This document shows positions 1 to 12,032 of a DNA stretch of 64,000 bases, one piece after another. The notes beneath the pieces are model-generated. The model was not told the DNA's origin, did no database searches, and was given only the letters and a program-made list of their open reading frames with translations. Origin of the DNA: Rehmannia glutinosa (lineage: Eukaryota > Streptophyta > Magnoliopsida > Lamiales > Orobanchaceae); assembly GCA_016081115.2 (NCBI GenBank), contig CM071936.1, positions 76,485,262-76,549,261 of the forward strand. Direction: 5' to 3'. The translations under genes were made by a program, and so were the position numbers. Every line of letters starts with the position of its first letter. Positions within the stretch are counted from its first letter, which is position 1.

Positions 1-752
1 CATTTAACTAAATAAACGAATATACACGAACGCTATCTGAACTTGTTCACGAGTTATTTGTCAAAGCGTGAAAGCTCTGTTTATTTACAGCCCCAGTTAT
101 ATAATTACTCCATTAATCATTCAATTATACCTTATAATGGTTGTAATAGTGTAACTCGTGGTACTTATTATGCTATAAAGTCGGTGTGTTTGGATTGAAA
201 GCTAGTTGTTAGTGTTACCATACCAGATTCTCTATTCCAAATTATATTTCCTCTCATATTTTAAAGATATTTAATATACGCCAAGTGTACAATAATGACA
301 TTATCAATACACTCAGCGTGTAGTAGTGCTATTTGAAATATGAGATGATGCCAATTTGAAATAAAAGATCTCATGTGAGTTGCTACTTGAATATATATCA
401 AATAATTTAGGTAGTTATGTTAATGCTATTTTAATAATATCAAACGACAAAACGAATGCTATGATCTAGAAGTTTTTTAGTTTTAAAATTATCAATGATC
501 CAAAAACAAAACTAATATATTAGTCCGAGTTTTAAACCGAAATGATGTTATAATGGAACATTCAATATAAATGAATACAATGAATTAGTCAATCGGAACT
601 TTTAAATATATAGATGGAGAGAGCATATTTCTGTCTCTTTTAAATACTAGTTAATGAGTGTATTCACTCTTCATCTACAAAAGCATACATCTTAAATCAC
701 AAAATTGTTGATCAATAATAAATCCGTAAGCAATTAATAATTTTTAACTCAA
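1..752. other. AT-rich intergenic DNA, nothing recognised
   Basis: No open reading frame of note, no terminal repeats and no conserved motif were seen. It precedes the MITE whose target-site duplication starts at 753. Confidence 0.6.
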
Positions 753-760
753 CTAGCCCA

Positions 761-1327
761 CTCTGTTAGTTAAATACGGGACGGGAAAAGTTCGTTATTC
801 AATACGTACGAGTATATTATGAATATTTTTTTAAAGTTACGGCAAAAAAATCGGTAAAAAATACGGAAATATTTAAAATACGGAACAATAGACGTACGGA
901 TTTAATACGAATATAAAATAATTATTCGGGAGTAATAATACGGCTTATTTTAACAGTATATTTACATAGATTGTGATTCATACTTATGTCTAAATTATAT
1001 TAAAATTAATTTTAGGTACTTTATTAATTTATTTTAAATTATTAATACACTTATTTATTATTAATATTATTATTTATTATTTTCTAATATTGTAATTATA
1101 CTTATAAATGATTTTTTAATGATTTTTTGATTTATTTAAATATTATAAAAATATTAAAATGAAGTTTTATTCAAGTATTATACGGATAACAATAATACGA
1201 GTATTAAACGTTTTATTTGAAAAATACGGAGTATTTAACGCCTTAAATCGGAGGAGACGGAAGTATTTTTCAATTATTCGTACATACGGGTACTATACGA
1301 GTATAATACGCGAATTAACTAACAGAG
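761..1327. mobile_element. hAT-like non-autonomous element (MITE)
   Basis: The element is bounded by an inverted 13-bp terminal repeat (CTCTGTTAGTTAA at 761 and its reverse complement ending at 1327) and by a perfect 8-bp direct repeat CTAGCCCA at 753-760 and 1328-1335. An 8-bp target-site duplication is typical of the hAT superfamily. The interior is filled with copies of ATACGG/TACGAG-like words in both orientations, a subterminal-repeat pattern usual for non-autonomous elements. There is no transposase; the only open frame (about 1159-1353) lies across the right end and is not a gene. The TIR does not begin with the common CAGGG hAT terminus, so the superfamily is an inference from duplication length. 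Confidence 0.8.
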
Positions 1328-1335
1328 CTAGCCCA

Positions 1336-2183
1336 AACACAAAGATATTTTAGGGCACATAAATGAATATCATTTTCAAAATGCATCTTTAATTAATTTG
1401 TACAAGAAACGTTTTCTATGAATTTTCTATTTTCTTGTCAAAAAAAAAAATCTATTTTCTTATCCCAAAAAAGAGTGCAAGAATGTATTAGGAAATTTTT
1501 TTTGTCTGTTACAATTATTTACGAAGTCAACAGCTAGACCTCCTCCATAGAAAATGCATAGAGGAATGATCATAAAAATTAGACTCCTCAAAAAAATCTG
1601 CAGCTAGATTTTAATCTCAGAAGCTGATTTTGCATCAGCAATTACACATTGAGCCACAATAGATTGACACGACGAAAAGCAATATATAATGATGGAATAA
1701 ACTAGGGGAAAAAACAGAAATTTAGGACAAATTCAAAAATCAGATGAATTAAGCAATTTCTAGAAAAGCTGACCAAAGAGATTTAAATATTATTAATCTT
1801 GTTTTTGTACGTACATACGAATCAAAATCTGCTTCCATACTTGAAACAGAGTCAGAAAATACACTCCAAAAAAAAAAAGAAAAAAAAACCCTGTTCACAA
1901 ACGTGGAGCTTCCAAGAATCACTACTCTGTAAATTAAATGGTTTTTAAATATGTGGTTTACATATAATACTCAAAATTTACGGCTGACTCTTTTAGTACG
2001 TGACCTAATTTGGACACAATGGACAAGTGGACCCTCAAATATCAGCCCAAAGTTGTTGAGGTTAAGTTATCAATATTCTTGTATGTTAACGTGGCGTATA
2101 ATCCTATTTCATTCAGATATATCAACATAAGGAAAAAAAATTAAATAAAAAAAATAAAAAACGGAAAAGGGGTATGAGCTGAA
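1336..2183. other. Upstream region of the GPAT gene
   Basis: AT-rich DNA with poly(A) runs and no credible coding frame. It probably holds the promoter of the acyltransferase gene that starts at 2392; no specific regulatory box other than the TATA-like motif at 2184 is defensible. Confidence 0.5.
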
Positions 2184-2191
2184 TATAAATA
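2184..2191 (+). promoter_or_regulatory. TATA box candidate of GPAT gene
   Basis: TATAAATA lies about 200 bases upstream of the GPAT start codon, giving a plausible 5' UTR of roughly 170 bases. It is followed by a C/T-richer leader and lies in otherwise featureless AT-rich DNA, so the call rests on position and consensus only. Confidence 0.45.
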
Positions 2192-2391
2192 AGACAACAT
2201 GCAACAGAGTTGGTTGTGAACTGATAAACAGCCTTGTTCTTCTATTAGAGCACAGTCATATCCACTTTCATCTAATAATCCTTATATCCCTTTGTACGCA
2301 AATCTTTCTTCTCCTTAAACCAATTTTAGAAACCACAAAAACATTAAAACATTTGAGTTGCTGCAAGATCATAATATTCTTGATAGCTAAT

Positions 2392-4391
2392 ATGGAGTCT
2401 GTTATTTCTGAGCTTGAAGGGACACTCTTGAAAGACCCTCATGTCTTTTCCTACTTCATGTTGATAGCTTTCGAGGCATCCGGGCTTATCCGGTTTGCCT
2501 TGTTGCTCTCCTTATGGCCCGTGATTCGTCTTCTTGAGGCGTTGGGGCGAGAAAATGATGGGTTTAAGCTCACGATTTTCGTAGCCACGGCTGGGGTTCC
2601 TTTGTCTGAGATTGAAGCGGTTGCAAGAGCTGTTTTGCCCAAGTTTTACTTGGATGACATTAATATGGAGGCCTGGAGAGTGTTTAGTTCGTGCGATAAA
2701 CGTGTCGTGGTGACTAAGATGCCTCGGATCATGCTGGAGAGATTCGTCAAGGAGCATTTACGTGCGGACGATGTGATCGGGACTGAACTTTCGACTAATC
2801 GGTTTGGATTGGTCACCGGTTTCGTTAAGGATGATTTTGGTTCAATAGCTAAGAGTGTTGCTGTGTTATTTGGAGACGAAGAAGAACCTTGCTTGGGGCT
2901 TGGAAGACCTAATTCTGGTTGTGGTCCATTATTCCTACCGTTGTGTAAGGTAAGTTGTTAACAAAACCAATTCTTTTTGTCCTTATGTACCTTAACTACT
3001 TGCAAAAATCTTTTTATTATATTGTTATAGTATGATTGAACTTAGTTTTTTATTCCATAGGGTGTCTCATGTGGTTCAATTAATAAACCAATTAAGTGAA
3101 TATCACATGTACAATAATGACACAATCTTACACACGTGACATTCAATTGATAAACTGAAACATCATATGAACACCATTGGGAATATGAGATCTTATTTGG
3201 ATTGAATTGATTTAAAAGTACAAATACTTTTAGAAAGCGATTTAAATCTTTTGTTGCCCTAATTTTGGTGTCATATTTCTTTTAATACAAGCGGAATTCT
3301 CTCTTTCAAATAGTGTTTCAATTTCATTTACATATTAATTCAAATATCACCATTATATATATATATTTAGCGCACGCTAATTTTATTAAAATAGAATTGA
3401 AACACCACATGAAATAGAAGATTCGAACTATTTATAACAACTTCATGATAACTAATGTCGCTACTTGGAACAGGAGCAATGCCACCCACCATTCGCCGCC
3501 AACAAAAAGCACGACCACCACATCATCCGGCCACTCCCCGTAATCTTCCATGACGGCCGCCTTGTCAAACGTCCGACTCCCTCCACCGCCCTCCTAATCC
3601 TCTTATGGATCCCTCTAGGAGTCCTCCTAGCCGTCATCCGCATCACGGTAGGTCTAATGCTCCCCATGTGGGCCACACGCCATGTCGCGCCACTTTTGGG
3701 CGGCCGCGTCGTGGTCAAAGGAAACCCTCCTCCACGGCCCTCTGGCTCCACCTCTGGTGTTCTCTTCGTGTGCACGCACCGAACCCTAATGGACCCCGTA
3801 GTCCTATCCACCGTCCTCCGTCGCCGTATCCCCGCCGTCACTTACTCCATCTCCCGACTCTCCGAGATCCTCTCCCCCATCCCCACCGTCCGTCTGACAC
3901 GAATCCGAGACGTAGATGCCCAAAAGATCAAAAGGCAGCTCGAAAAGGGGGACTTGGTGGTTTGCCCTGAGGGAACAACTTGTAGGGAGCCATTTTTGTT
4001 GAGATTCAGTGCCCTTTTCGCGGAACTAACCGATCAAATAGTGCCTGTGGCCATGAATTACAGAGTGGGGTTCTTTCATGCAACCACGGCTAGAGGATGG
4101 AAAGGAATGGATCCTATTTTCTTCTTCATGAACCCAAGGCCAATTTATGAGGTGACTTTTCTGAATCAGCTCCCAGCTGAGGCCACATGCTCATCTGGTA
4201 AAAGCCCACATGACGTGGCTAACTATGTTCAGAGGATTTTGGCTGCAACATTAGGGTTTGAGTGCACCAACTTTACGAGGAAGGATAAGTATAGGGTTCT
4301 TGCTGGAAACGATGGGATTGTGTCCTCTCAGACTTCTTCGGAACTTGTTGATACTTTGAAGAAGTTGGTGGGCAGTTTTATGCTTCATTAG
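2392..4391 (+). CDS. GPAT5: Glycerol-3-phosphate acyltransferase, GPAT5/7 type (two exons)
   Basis: Exon 1 is 2392-2949 and exon 2 is 3474-4391 (stop TAG), joined in phase 0 across a GT-AG intron; the product is 491 residues, close to the roughly 500 usual for land-plant GPATs. The N-terminal HAD-like phosphatase domain (residues 1 to about 185) has Glu7 and Glu9 where active paralogues (GPAT4/6/8) have the Asp-x-Asp nucleophile, as in GPAT5/7, so it should make lysophosphatidic acid rather than monoacylglycerol. Hydrophobic segments near residues 15-40 and 224-252 fit ER membrane anchoring. The acyltransferase domain shows the HRTLMDP block (His288, Asp293) and the PEGTTCREP block (from Pro351). 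The start is the first ATG giving the family N-terminus; the open frame upstream of it begins only at a TTG. Known family role: sn-2 acyl transfer from acyl-CoA (omega-oxidised acyls) to glycerol-3-phosphate for suberin and related lipid polyesters. The exact GPAT5 versus GPAT7 orthology is inferred. Confidence 0.93.
2950..3473 (+). other. GPAT intron 1
   Basis: 524-bp intron starting GTAAGT and ending CAG. It is AT-rich and contains a short TA-repeat near 3355-3366. The position, between the phosphatase-like and acyltransferase parts, matches the exon structure of plant GPAT genes. Confidence 0.85.
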
Positions 4392-4644
4392 AGGTGGAAA
4401 TTGATCCAGTATCCTTATTTTGTAAAATTAATAATTCTTTTTTGGGGAGTTTGTTTTCTTTTTTATGTATTCTATTTTTTTTTGGGATATTTTTTTTTGT
4501 TTTTAATTGTATTTCATTTATGAAGTGTTGAAAAATATATTGAAATAACATAATGTTGATATGTAAGGATGGCATATTACTTTTACACAAAAACTTGTGT
4601 GAGGCCGGAGATGGAGCCCCACGTGATCTCCCCATTTCTCTCTC

Positions 4645-4649
4645 CTTGT
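4645..4649. repeat. Target-site duplication of RT1, left copy
   Basis: CTTGT immediately before the left LTR, repeated at 17383-17387 after the right LTR. The pre-insertion site was a CT-rich tract. Confidence 0.85.
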
Positions 4650-6148
4650 TGTAAGTTCAAGTGGCTACGATTATAATCTAAAGGAGGGGTGAATAGATTA
4701 TCTTCATTTTCTCGATTATGTCCTCTTTTTCGAATGAAACAAGCCAAGACAAGAATGAAAGTGCGGGAAGTAAACAACACGCGTCGATTTATAGAGCTTC
4801 ACCCCACCTAGGGACTACGTGCTCTACCACCCCAGTATATTCGGGATGGGTTTTGAAAAAGAAAAAAAATTATTAATTACCACAATTAATATAACATCAC
4901 CTTACAACACCTCTTTGGAGATTACCACAATCTCCCTTGAAGATTACCACATTCTTCTATGGCACCTTGTGAAGATTACCACAATCTTCTACGATACCTT
5001 GAAGAATACCAAATTCTTCAACACCTCAAAGAGCACCAAACTCTTCAACAAGAATATTACCAAAATCTTCCTTCAATACCTATGAAGAGTACCACACTCT
5101 TCAACACCTAACACCTAGATCTCCCAAGTGTGTTCTTACCACAAGAACACTCACAATGATATCTTGTGTTGAATGATGACCACAAATTCAAGATTACAAC
5201 TCGATAATAAATGATACAATTAGAGTGCAAGTGTAATCAAGAAATAAGCCGAGACCTCAAGATGTGAAAGTGAAAGACCTTAGGCTATTACAACAACAAT
5301 ATTGAAATAGAAGAACAAAAGTGTTTGTTTGAATGTATCTTGTTGTGTTGTAGTATTCTCTCTTGTTCTGTTGCTTCAAATCTTCCTCTATTTATAGGAG
5401 ATGATTGATCATGAATAGGCTCCTCTTGGGGATTGAAAATCTACAGAAAAATGCAATTAAAATCAAGATTATAGTTGTTAGAAATCAACCCCACAATTTA
5501 AGGAAAAGTTGTCTGTTGCACAACGGTTAGAATTTGTTGTCAAAACGATATGGTGACCGGTCGCGTAAAAATGAGAAAATATTGAAAACAATGAATTTTT
5601 ACACAGGGCGACCGGTCGACCCTGTGTTGGACCGGTCCGCCTAGTTGAAATTCCAATATAGGGAGTTCTGTAATCAAAAACAACTCCCAGGCACCGGTCG
5701 CCCTATAAGGCGATCGGTCCACGCCACCGGTCACCCTATAGGGTGACCGGTCCACCTCTCTTTTTCCAGCAAACAGGATGTTCTCTATTTTGCACAACTT
5801 TCAAATACGGGTTGCCCTATAGGGTGACCGGTTGACCTCAAAACAGAGGAGTTGTCCAATTTTTGTCGAAAATGAACTTCAAGAAATACTCCAAAAATAG
5901 TAAAATTATTTTAGACCGATCGGGAGTATTTGGACAATATTTAGAAACATTGTTTTGGTGTAAAAACATATTAACACAAAATTATCAAAAGTGTTGTCCG
6001 ATTTTTTGTCGAAAATAAACTTTAAGAAATACTCCGAAAAATTAGTAAAAACATTTTAAATCTTTAGGAGTATTTGGACAATATTTAAAAACATTGTTTT
6101 GGAGTAAAACAAAATCATCAAAATCATGATAAAAATATTTATCTAACA
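4650..6148 (-). repeat. RT1 3' LTR (left)
   Basis: 1499 bp, starting TGTAAG and ending CTAACA on the plus strand. Aligned by eye to 15869-17382 it is the same sequence with scattered substitutions and small indels. It contains two internal repeat fields: short inverted AAGATTACCACAATCTTC-type units (about 4910-5110) and a cluster of GACCGGTC palindromes (about 5555-5835). Confidence 0.92.
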
Positions 6149-6163
6149 AACTCCCCCTTTTTG
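6149..6163 (-). promoter_or_regulatory. RT1 polypurine tract
   Basis: Directly adjoining the 3' LTR, the minus strand reads AAAAAGGGGGAGTT, a typical PPT. This fixes the orientation of the element. Confidence 0.8.
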
Positions 6164-7547
6164 ATGATTACAAACCAAAATAATTTAAGGAGGTCGATTT
6201 TGAAAACAAAACAATTTTACCGGTTAAAAAATAAACTATCCGTTTAGAGCGACAACATTCCACGCATAATAATCACAAGGATGGGAGTAAATATTTTCAA
6301 AATATTTTTCAAAAGCTCCCCCTATCAATATGCACAACAAGAGTAATATAGAAGCAAATAACCAAAAGCTAAAAGCTCAACTTTTACGTATTGAGCTTAA
6401 GTATCAAGAGCTTATAAGCTCCCCCTGTCAACAAAACATCATTAGACATGTAAATGAGTCCACAATACAACAAATAAACTAAGTATGATCCACAACTTTT
6501 GGCTTTTAATAGCTACATCTTATAGCTTCTTTCGTGAGCTTATTTTAGCTTCTTTGAGCTAAAGAGCTTATATCTTGTTTCTCCCCCTTTGGAATCATCA
6601 AAAAGAATGTTAGCACGATAAAAACATCATATATTCATATCAAAGTGCGGAATTTAGCCGATTTATCGAGCTATTGATCATTAAGCTTAAAATTCCAAAA
6701 GCTAAGGGAAGAGTTGATCATATGACTTATAAAAGCTCGTAAAAGCTCATTTGATTTGCAAAACGTGATCTCTATAAATATATAAGATATTTGAAAACGA
6801 GAGAATCATGTAGGTGATGAATTTTTCTTTGAAACATTTTGTCGAACACTTGGCGGGCGTCAAATAATAAAGAAGATGTATATAGCCCTTGTAAAAATAA
6901 CCAAGCCAAATTTTTCATCACCAAATGCAATTATACAATTATCATCCAACAACAATCATCATGTCCAACACAAATATATAAGAATTCCAACAAAATATTA
7001 AAGAAGAAGCACATTCTCAAGGGTTCAACCCAATTGAGATAAGGAAGAAGAATTCTTACCAATTAATCGGAGAGGTCGGGTATCATGGATGATATAACAA
7101 TATTATAAACTCAAAAATGTATAATTTACAAGAAAGAAATCATTTTGAGTGAATTTTGTGTGATATTTGCAAAGGGGTGCGAAAGTAGTGAAAAACGATG
7201 AAAGCGACTTAGTGGGGACAGAACCAATTTTATCCAAGTTTTACTCCGGTCGACCGGTCCGGGTTGGCGGTCGGTCAGGTGGTGGTCGACCGGTCGCTCC
7301 CCTCTTCCGATCCCGGAGCTCCTTTCTCGATTCTCGTCCGAATTTTTGTACCAAAAATCCGATTTTCACCCCTACGTTTTAAAAATGCCCGAAATGCAAA
7401 CATAGACCTCATTCAATATACATTATGTCTAAATAAGCTCGAAATGAGGTAAAAAGACTCGGCGGTTAACGATTGAAAACAAATGTCCGCGAGTTATCCT
7501 TGAGACGGAATTAAACACATCTCAATTTTTCGTTTTTTTGAAACACA
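6164..7547 (-). other. RT1 internal 3' region without coding sequence
   Basis: Lies between the PPT and the first CACTA element. It contains repeated AAAGCTCNNNNAAGCT-like words and a further cluster of CCGGTC palindromes near 7245-7300, like those in the LTR. No convincing reading frame; the short open frames are chance. Confidence 0.6.
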
Positions 7548-9033
7548 CACTACAACATAAATGATATTAGGTAACACCCAAAAAATGTTACCTAATGGCC
7601 ATAAAATATTACTATAGACAATAGGTAGCAGTTTTATGGTTTAAGCACTTGTCCGTGCTACCTATAGTCTAAGGTATCACTTTTATTAGCTTTCAATGAC
7701 ACTTTTTCTAAGTGTTACATTAAGTTCTCTATTGGTAACACTTTGAATTAATATTTCTAAAGTGTTACATATGAATCTTATGTAACACTTTTTGTAACAC
7801 TTTTTATATTTGTAACACTTTAAAAAAATACTTCTAAAGTGTTACATATGAATTGTAACACTCTTTTGTAGCACTTCGTAGAATACTATTTTTTGCCACC
7901 AAGTAGATTCGAACCCACAATCTGTTATGTATGTACGTAAGTGATAGTTTGTCACTAAGCTAAGTTGATTCTTATTACAACTTTTGCTTTGTTTTATATA
8001 TACACATACATATATATATTAAAATTATATAAAAATTATATTATATGTATATATGATATATTTTATATAATAAAGATTATATTATATAATATATGTATTA
8101 AATTATATTATACAATGTATATATCAAATTTCATATTATATAGTATATAGTTTGAAAATCATATTATGTTATATATTAAAGGACACAAAAAATTAAAATA
8201 TCAAAATATATAAAATGAATTTATCGACTGATCAATATTCAATCGGTAAAAATAAAAAAATAAAAAAATATAAAATTAATTTACCGACAGATAAAAAAAT
8301 TTTAACAGTAACAAATTAAATAAAAAATAAATAATGAAAAAATAATTTACCGATGGAAAAAATTCCTAAGTAATTACCGACAACATCAATTTTCATTGGT
8401 AATTTTTTATAAAAAAGGAGAAAAATATAAAAAGGTTAACGATAAAATTGGTTTCCGTTAGTAAAAATAAAAAAAAATAAAAAATAATAATAAAATACAT
8501 ACATGTGCATTTTCCGTCAGTATTACGACGAAATTAATTACCTCCATAAAAAATAAAAAAAATAAAAGAAAAATAAAATAATTTATAAAAAGAAAATAAA
8601 AATTCAGTAAAAAAAAAACCGAGTACATGATGTCTACAATTTTTAGGTTTGGTGATTTTTTTGTCTTCACCTATTTTGTGACATCAATTAATTAATAAAT
8701 CATTGACATGATTTAATGATAGTTACATAATTTTGTGTTACTAAAATATAGTCTAAAAAGTGTTACAATTAATAAAATATAGTGTTGTCAAGAATGTTTC
8801 TTAAATAAAGTGATATGTATTTGCGTTACAAAAAACAATAACAAAAAAATGATACTTAAAAAGTGTTACTTATTTAAAAGTGTTACATATAAGCGTTACA
8901 TATTGATAAAGTGCTACAAAAGTGTTACATAAATATTATAATATAAAAAGTGTTACAAACATATGTTACATATGTACCTTATGTAAAAAGGGCTACAAAA
9001 TTTGTGTTACCTAATGTTATTTATGTTGTAGTG
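7548..9033. mobile_element. Non-autonomous CACTA element 1
   Basis: 1486 bp. Both ends start CACTACAACATAAAT and the 30-bp terminal inverted repeats differ at about two positions. A 3-bp target-site duplication ACA flanks it (7545-7547, 9034-9036), as expected for CACTA (En/Spm). Both subterminal regions contain many copies of AAAGTGTTACAT-like words in direct and inverted orientation, the usual transposase-binding pattern of the superfamily. The interior is AT-rich and has no transposase. It is inserted in RNase H-side DNA of RT1. Confidence 0.88.
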
Positions 9034-9036
9034 ACA

Positions 9037-9111
9037 ATCCCTTAGAAAAAGATATTGAATCTCAATATGTTTAGTTCGATTATAACGAACCATATTTTTG
9101 AGAAATTATTA
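9037..9111 (-). pseudogene. RT1 RNase H fragment between the two CACTA elements
   Basis: The minus strand of this 75-bp remnant encodes an RTKHIEIQ-type segment, equivalent to the conserved HSRTKHI motif near the end of copia RNase H. It shows that both CACTA elements landed in the same pol gene, less than 80 bases apart. Confidence 0.7.
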
Positions 9112-10444
9112 CACTACAACAAATTAGGGAATTTGAGACGTTTTGTTTTGGGACGCGTCTAAAATCGTCTCAAATAACTCTATTTTAGCGACGTTATTTT
9201 GATACCGTCGCAAATAAAGTAAAATATACGCCCCCTTTCTGATAGGTTTTTAAGTGACATAAAATTTATAATTAAACACGATTGTTTGTGTCTGAAAAAA
9301 GGTTACTGATTAGGGACATATAAAATTCTTCTATGAAGGTTTAAATATGCTATTTGTGACATTTTTATTACGTTTTAAAAGCATTTATTTTCTTTTGACG
9401 TTTCATAAGAGTATTAAAAATGTACTTTTTTATAATATTTTATTCAACTTTCTCAAGTTTACAAGTAAATACGTTTTTTGAAACCAATACAAATAAATAT
9501 CTTAAATATTGTAAACTTCTTTAAATTATTTGAAAAAATTATTAATTAGAATAAATTAAAATATAATTTCAGTAAAATCGTCACAATATATTACAATTTG
9601 AGACGTTTTATTGTGAACGTCACTAATATTTTCGTATCCCGCCATTTCTATTTTCATTCGCGCCGCAGCCGCTCACACTCAGTTTTTTCTCTCACACAAA
9701 ATTACGCTTCACGACTCTCTCTCACACTCTCTCTCCTAAACTTTCTCCTCCGTCTTGAACTATCTCTCTATCCCCCAACGCAGTCTAAAATCACACGATT
9801 CTATTTCTACCATCGGAGCGCAATTAACGGGTTTAAAAAGTGCTAGCTCTCATCGTTTCTAAGGTTTCTCTCTCTTTCTAAGCCTTCAAATTTGGGGTAT
9901 ATGTTCAACTCGATTTCTAATGTTATTCAGTTGTTGTGACTAAAAAAGAGGAGTAAGAAGCATGAATTTGGGGTTGTGATATTCTAAAAATACATAGTGC
10001 ATGTACCAATTTTTCAAATTTGTGTTTTGATTTTATTGTTGGAGTTTTTGTTGTTGAATATTTTGTTTTTTTGATAGCCCTGGTTTCAAGAAAAATACCA
10101 CGACTCTAAAATTTACAAACCCTGTAGAGAAACAAACTATGAAAAGTGCAGTTTTTAAGCAAATCTGCTTGTTGTGTACAATCCACCATCTTAGAGATTA
10201 ATGAAATGAAGACATTAGTTTAGATTCTTTATAGGGGCATTTTATAAATTGATATTTTAATGGTTAATTGTCTTTAGCATTTTTACTAGATTGCCTTCTA
10301 TCTGTTCAGATTGTGTGGGACATTACAATTATTCAGTTTTATCTCGATGCTACATTAATTTGTTGAATTAAGAAAAAAAATCATGTAAGATTCTTGGGGT
10401 TAATTATTCCAATTCTAACAATAATTTCTTATGTGCTTTCCTAG

Positions 10445-10527
10445 GTTAGAGGTGGCATTCCTTCGAGCACGACTTGTTTCTTTCTTGCGGTACAAAAGTA
10501 TATGGGCATCATGGGTTAATATTCGGA
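10445..10527 (+). pseudogene. Exon-like segment captured in CACTA 2 (a)
   Basis: Follows a CTAG acceptor and is open in one frame, beginning LEVAFLRARLVSF. The composition is more coding-like than its T-rich surroundings. Not recognised; the right border is uncertain. Confidence 0.35.
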
Positions 10528-11337
10528 ATTAAATTTATATCTTGTTATTGATTTGTTTCTTATATTGTTCCTCCTTTTATAATGAAGTTCAATAATTTGT
10601 TGTTGATCGCCATGTATTACTTTTAATATTTGAGACTGTAAAATAAAATTACTAAAATGAAAATTATGTTTCATCTATAGTTTTTCTTTTTCTTGAAATT
10701 TGTAATCCTTTGATCATTCAATTAGAGTCCAGAAAAAAAGACATGCTTATGGGTAAGCATACATGGAGTGGAATAAGCTTCATTGTTTGGTTTGCAGAAC
10801 ATTGGTGTTGTCATAAACATGTTTGCAATTAGTAGGTATGAAATGTAGATTTCAAGGGGGCTTGAGAGGAAGTGGACTTAGTCAATCTACAGATTTCTCA
10901 AGCTTGACTAGTTTAACTAGAAGAGCGCCAAAGTTGTATTTAAGTAACCATGCAATTGCGGGAATTGGTATCATTGAGCAGAGTCATAGTCATATATTAC
11001 AAAAGTGCTAAATGTTGGTCCTTGTAATTGTACAGAGAAAAGATAACAGAGGTTTCTAACATGAGTCAATGCACCAATACATCTCTAAGATGGATTATGT
11101 TGCTTTTGATTTGACACCATTATTGGTGCTCCACTTGTATATCTAACAATGTATTCATCTTAGTCTAAGAGGTAATAAGCTAATGCCTGATTATTCTTTT
11201 ATTTAATTTTTTGCCAACTAAATTTAAGGTGTTTTACCCTAGTGTCTTTATGTTGAAACTTAGTTGTGGAACTCAGAACCTTTGCATACCCCTATCCCAA
11301 ATAACTATGAAGTGGCTTATTTGATGTCTCCTTGCAG

Positions 11338-11373
11338 GCGAAGCAGCTCTCAGCAGACCACGTTGAGCAAAAG
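11338..11373 (+). pseudogene. Exon-like segment captured in CACTA 2 (b)
   Basis: A 36-bp segment preceded by CCTTGCAG and followed by GTACTC. In phase 0 it reads AKQLSADHVEQK. The clean splice borders and open phase make it a micro-exon candidate. The family was not recognised. Confidence 0.4.
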
Positions 11374-11948
11374 GTACTCCGATTTATTTGATTCGTTCCA
11401 ATTGGGGGATTCCTTTATTGAGATTCATTTATCTTCTTGATGTAACAAATTAGCTTAAGCCATTAGCAATTGCACTTCATATTTTAGCCTCCAATAGAAC
11501 ATCCACTGGTGCAACTTCAGTTGTAAGTGTTTGAATAGAGTTGGACACTAATAGCATGAAATGTTTGTGAGTAGTTTCACGCTCTATAATGCTTTACTAA
11601 AAAATGATTATGAAGTTTTACTAGTTTGACCTTGTAATTAGTAGGGGATTAATGGTATAAAGGAATTTATACTGAAATGTTGTTTTCCAAGAAAAACAGG
11701 GCCACTAGATCAGATAATGGAATGAACCAAGCATATATATTTTCTGATAAATTCTTATCATGGTTATAGTGTTGTTACACACATATTTCTCATGGTAATA
11801 ATGCTTGAATATATGGACTGGTGTGTTTTTGTTGTGATACTCTGCAATTTATCTTTCAACAATTTTATATAAATGTTATTTGTTTGATTTTTTAATTTCT
11901 AAAAATTTGTCTTGTATTTGGCTCATACTATCATTGTTTTTTCTGCAG

Positions 11949-12032
11949 CTCTCCTTTAGTGGAATGAGATATGGCAACAAGTCCATCAGCAAGGAAAATT
12001 ATTGGTATTATCGAGTTCTCAAAGAAAAATAA
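11949..12032 (+). pseudogene. Exon-like terminal segment captured in CACTA 2 (c)
   Basis: Preceded by TTTCTGCAG and open for 27 codons in phase 0, ending at a TAA. It includes SFSGMRYGNKS and ENYWYYRVLKEK. Its phase matches segment (b), so (b) and (c) could be consecutive exons of the captured gene. The family was not recognised. Confidence 0.42.

Noticed and set aside
1159..1353. 64-codon plus-strand open frame
   Set aside because: It lies across the right end of the hAT-like MITE and consists of translated ATACGG-type repeats.
8458..8670. Hydrophobic minus-strand open frame in CACTA 1
   Set aside because: Phe/Leu-rich translation of A-rich DNA; no motif and no start context.
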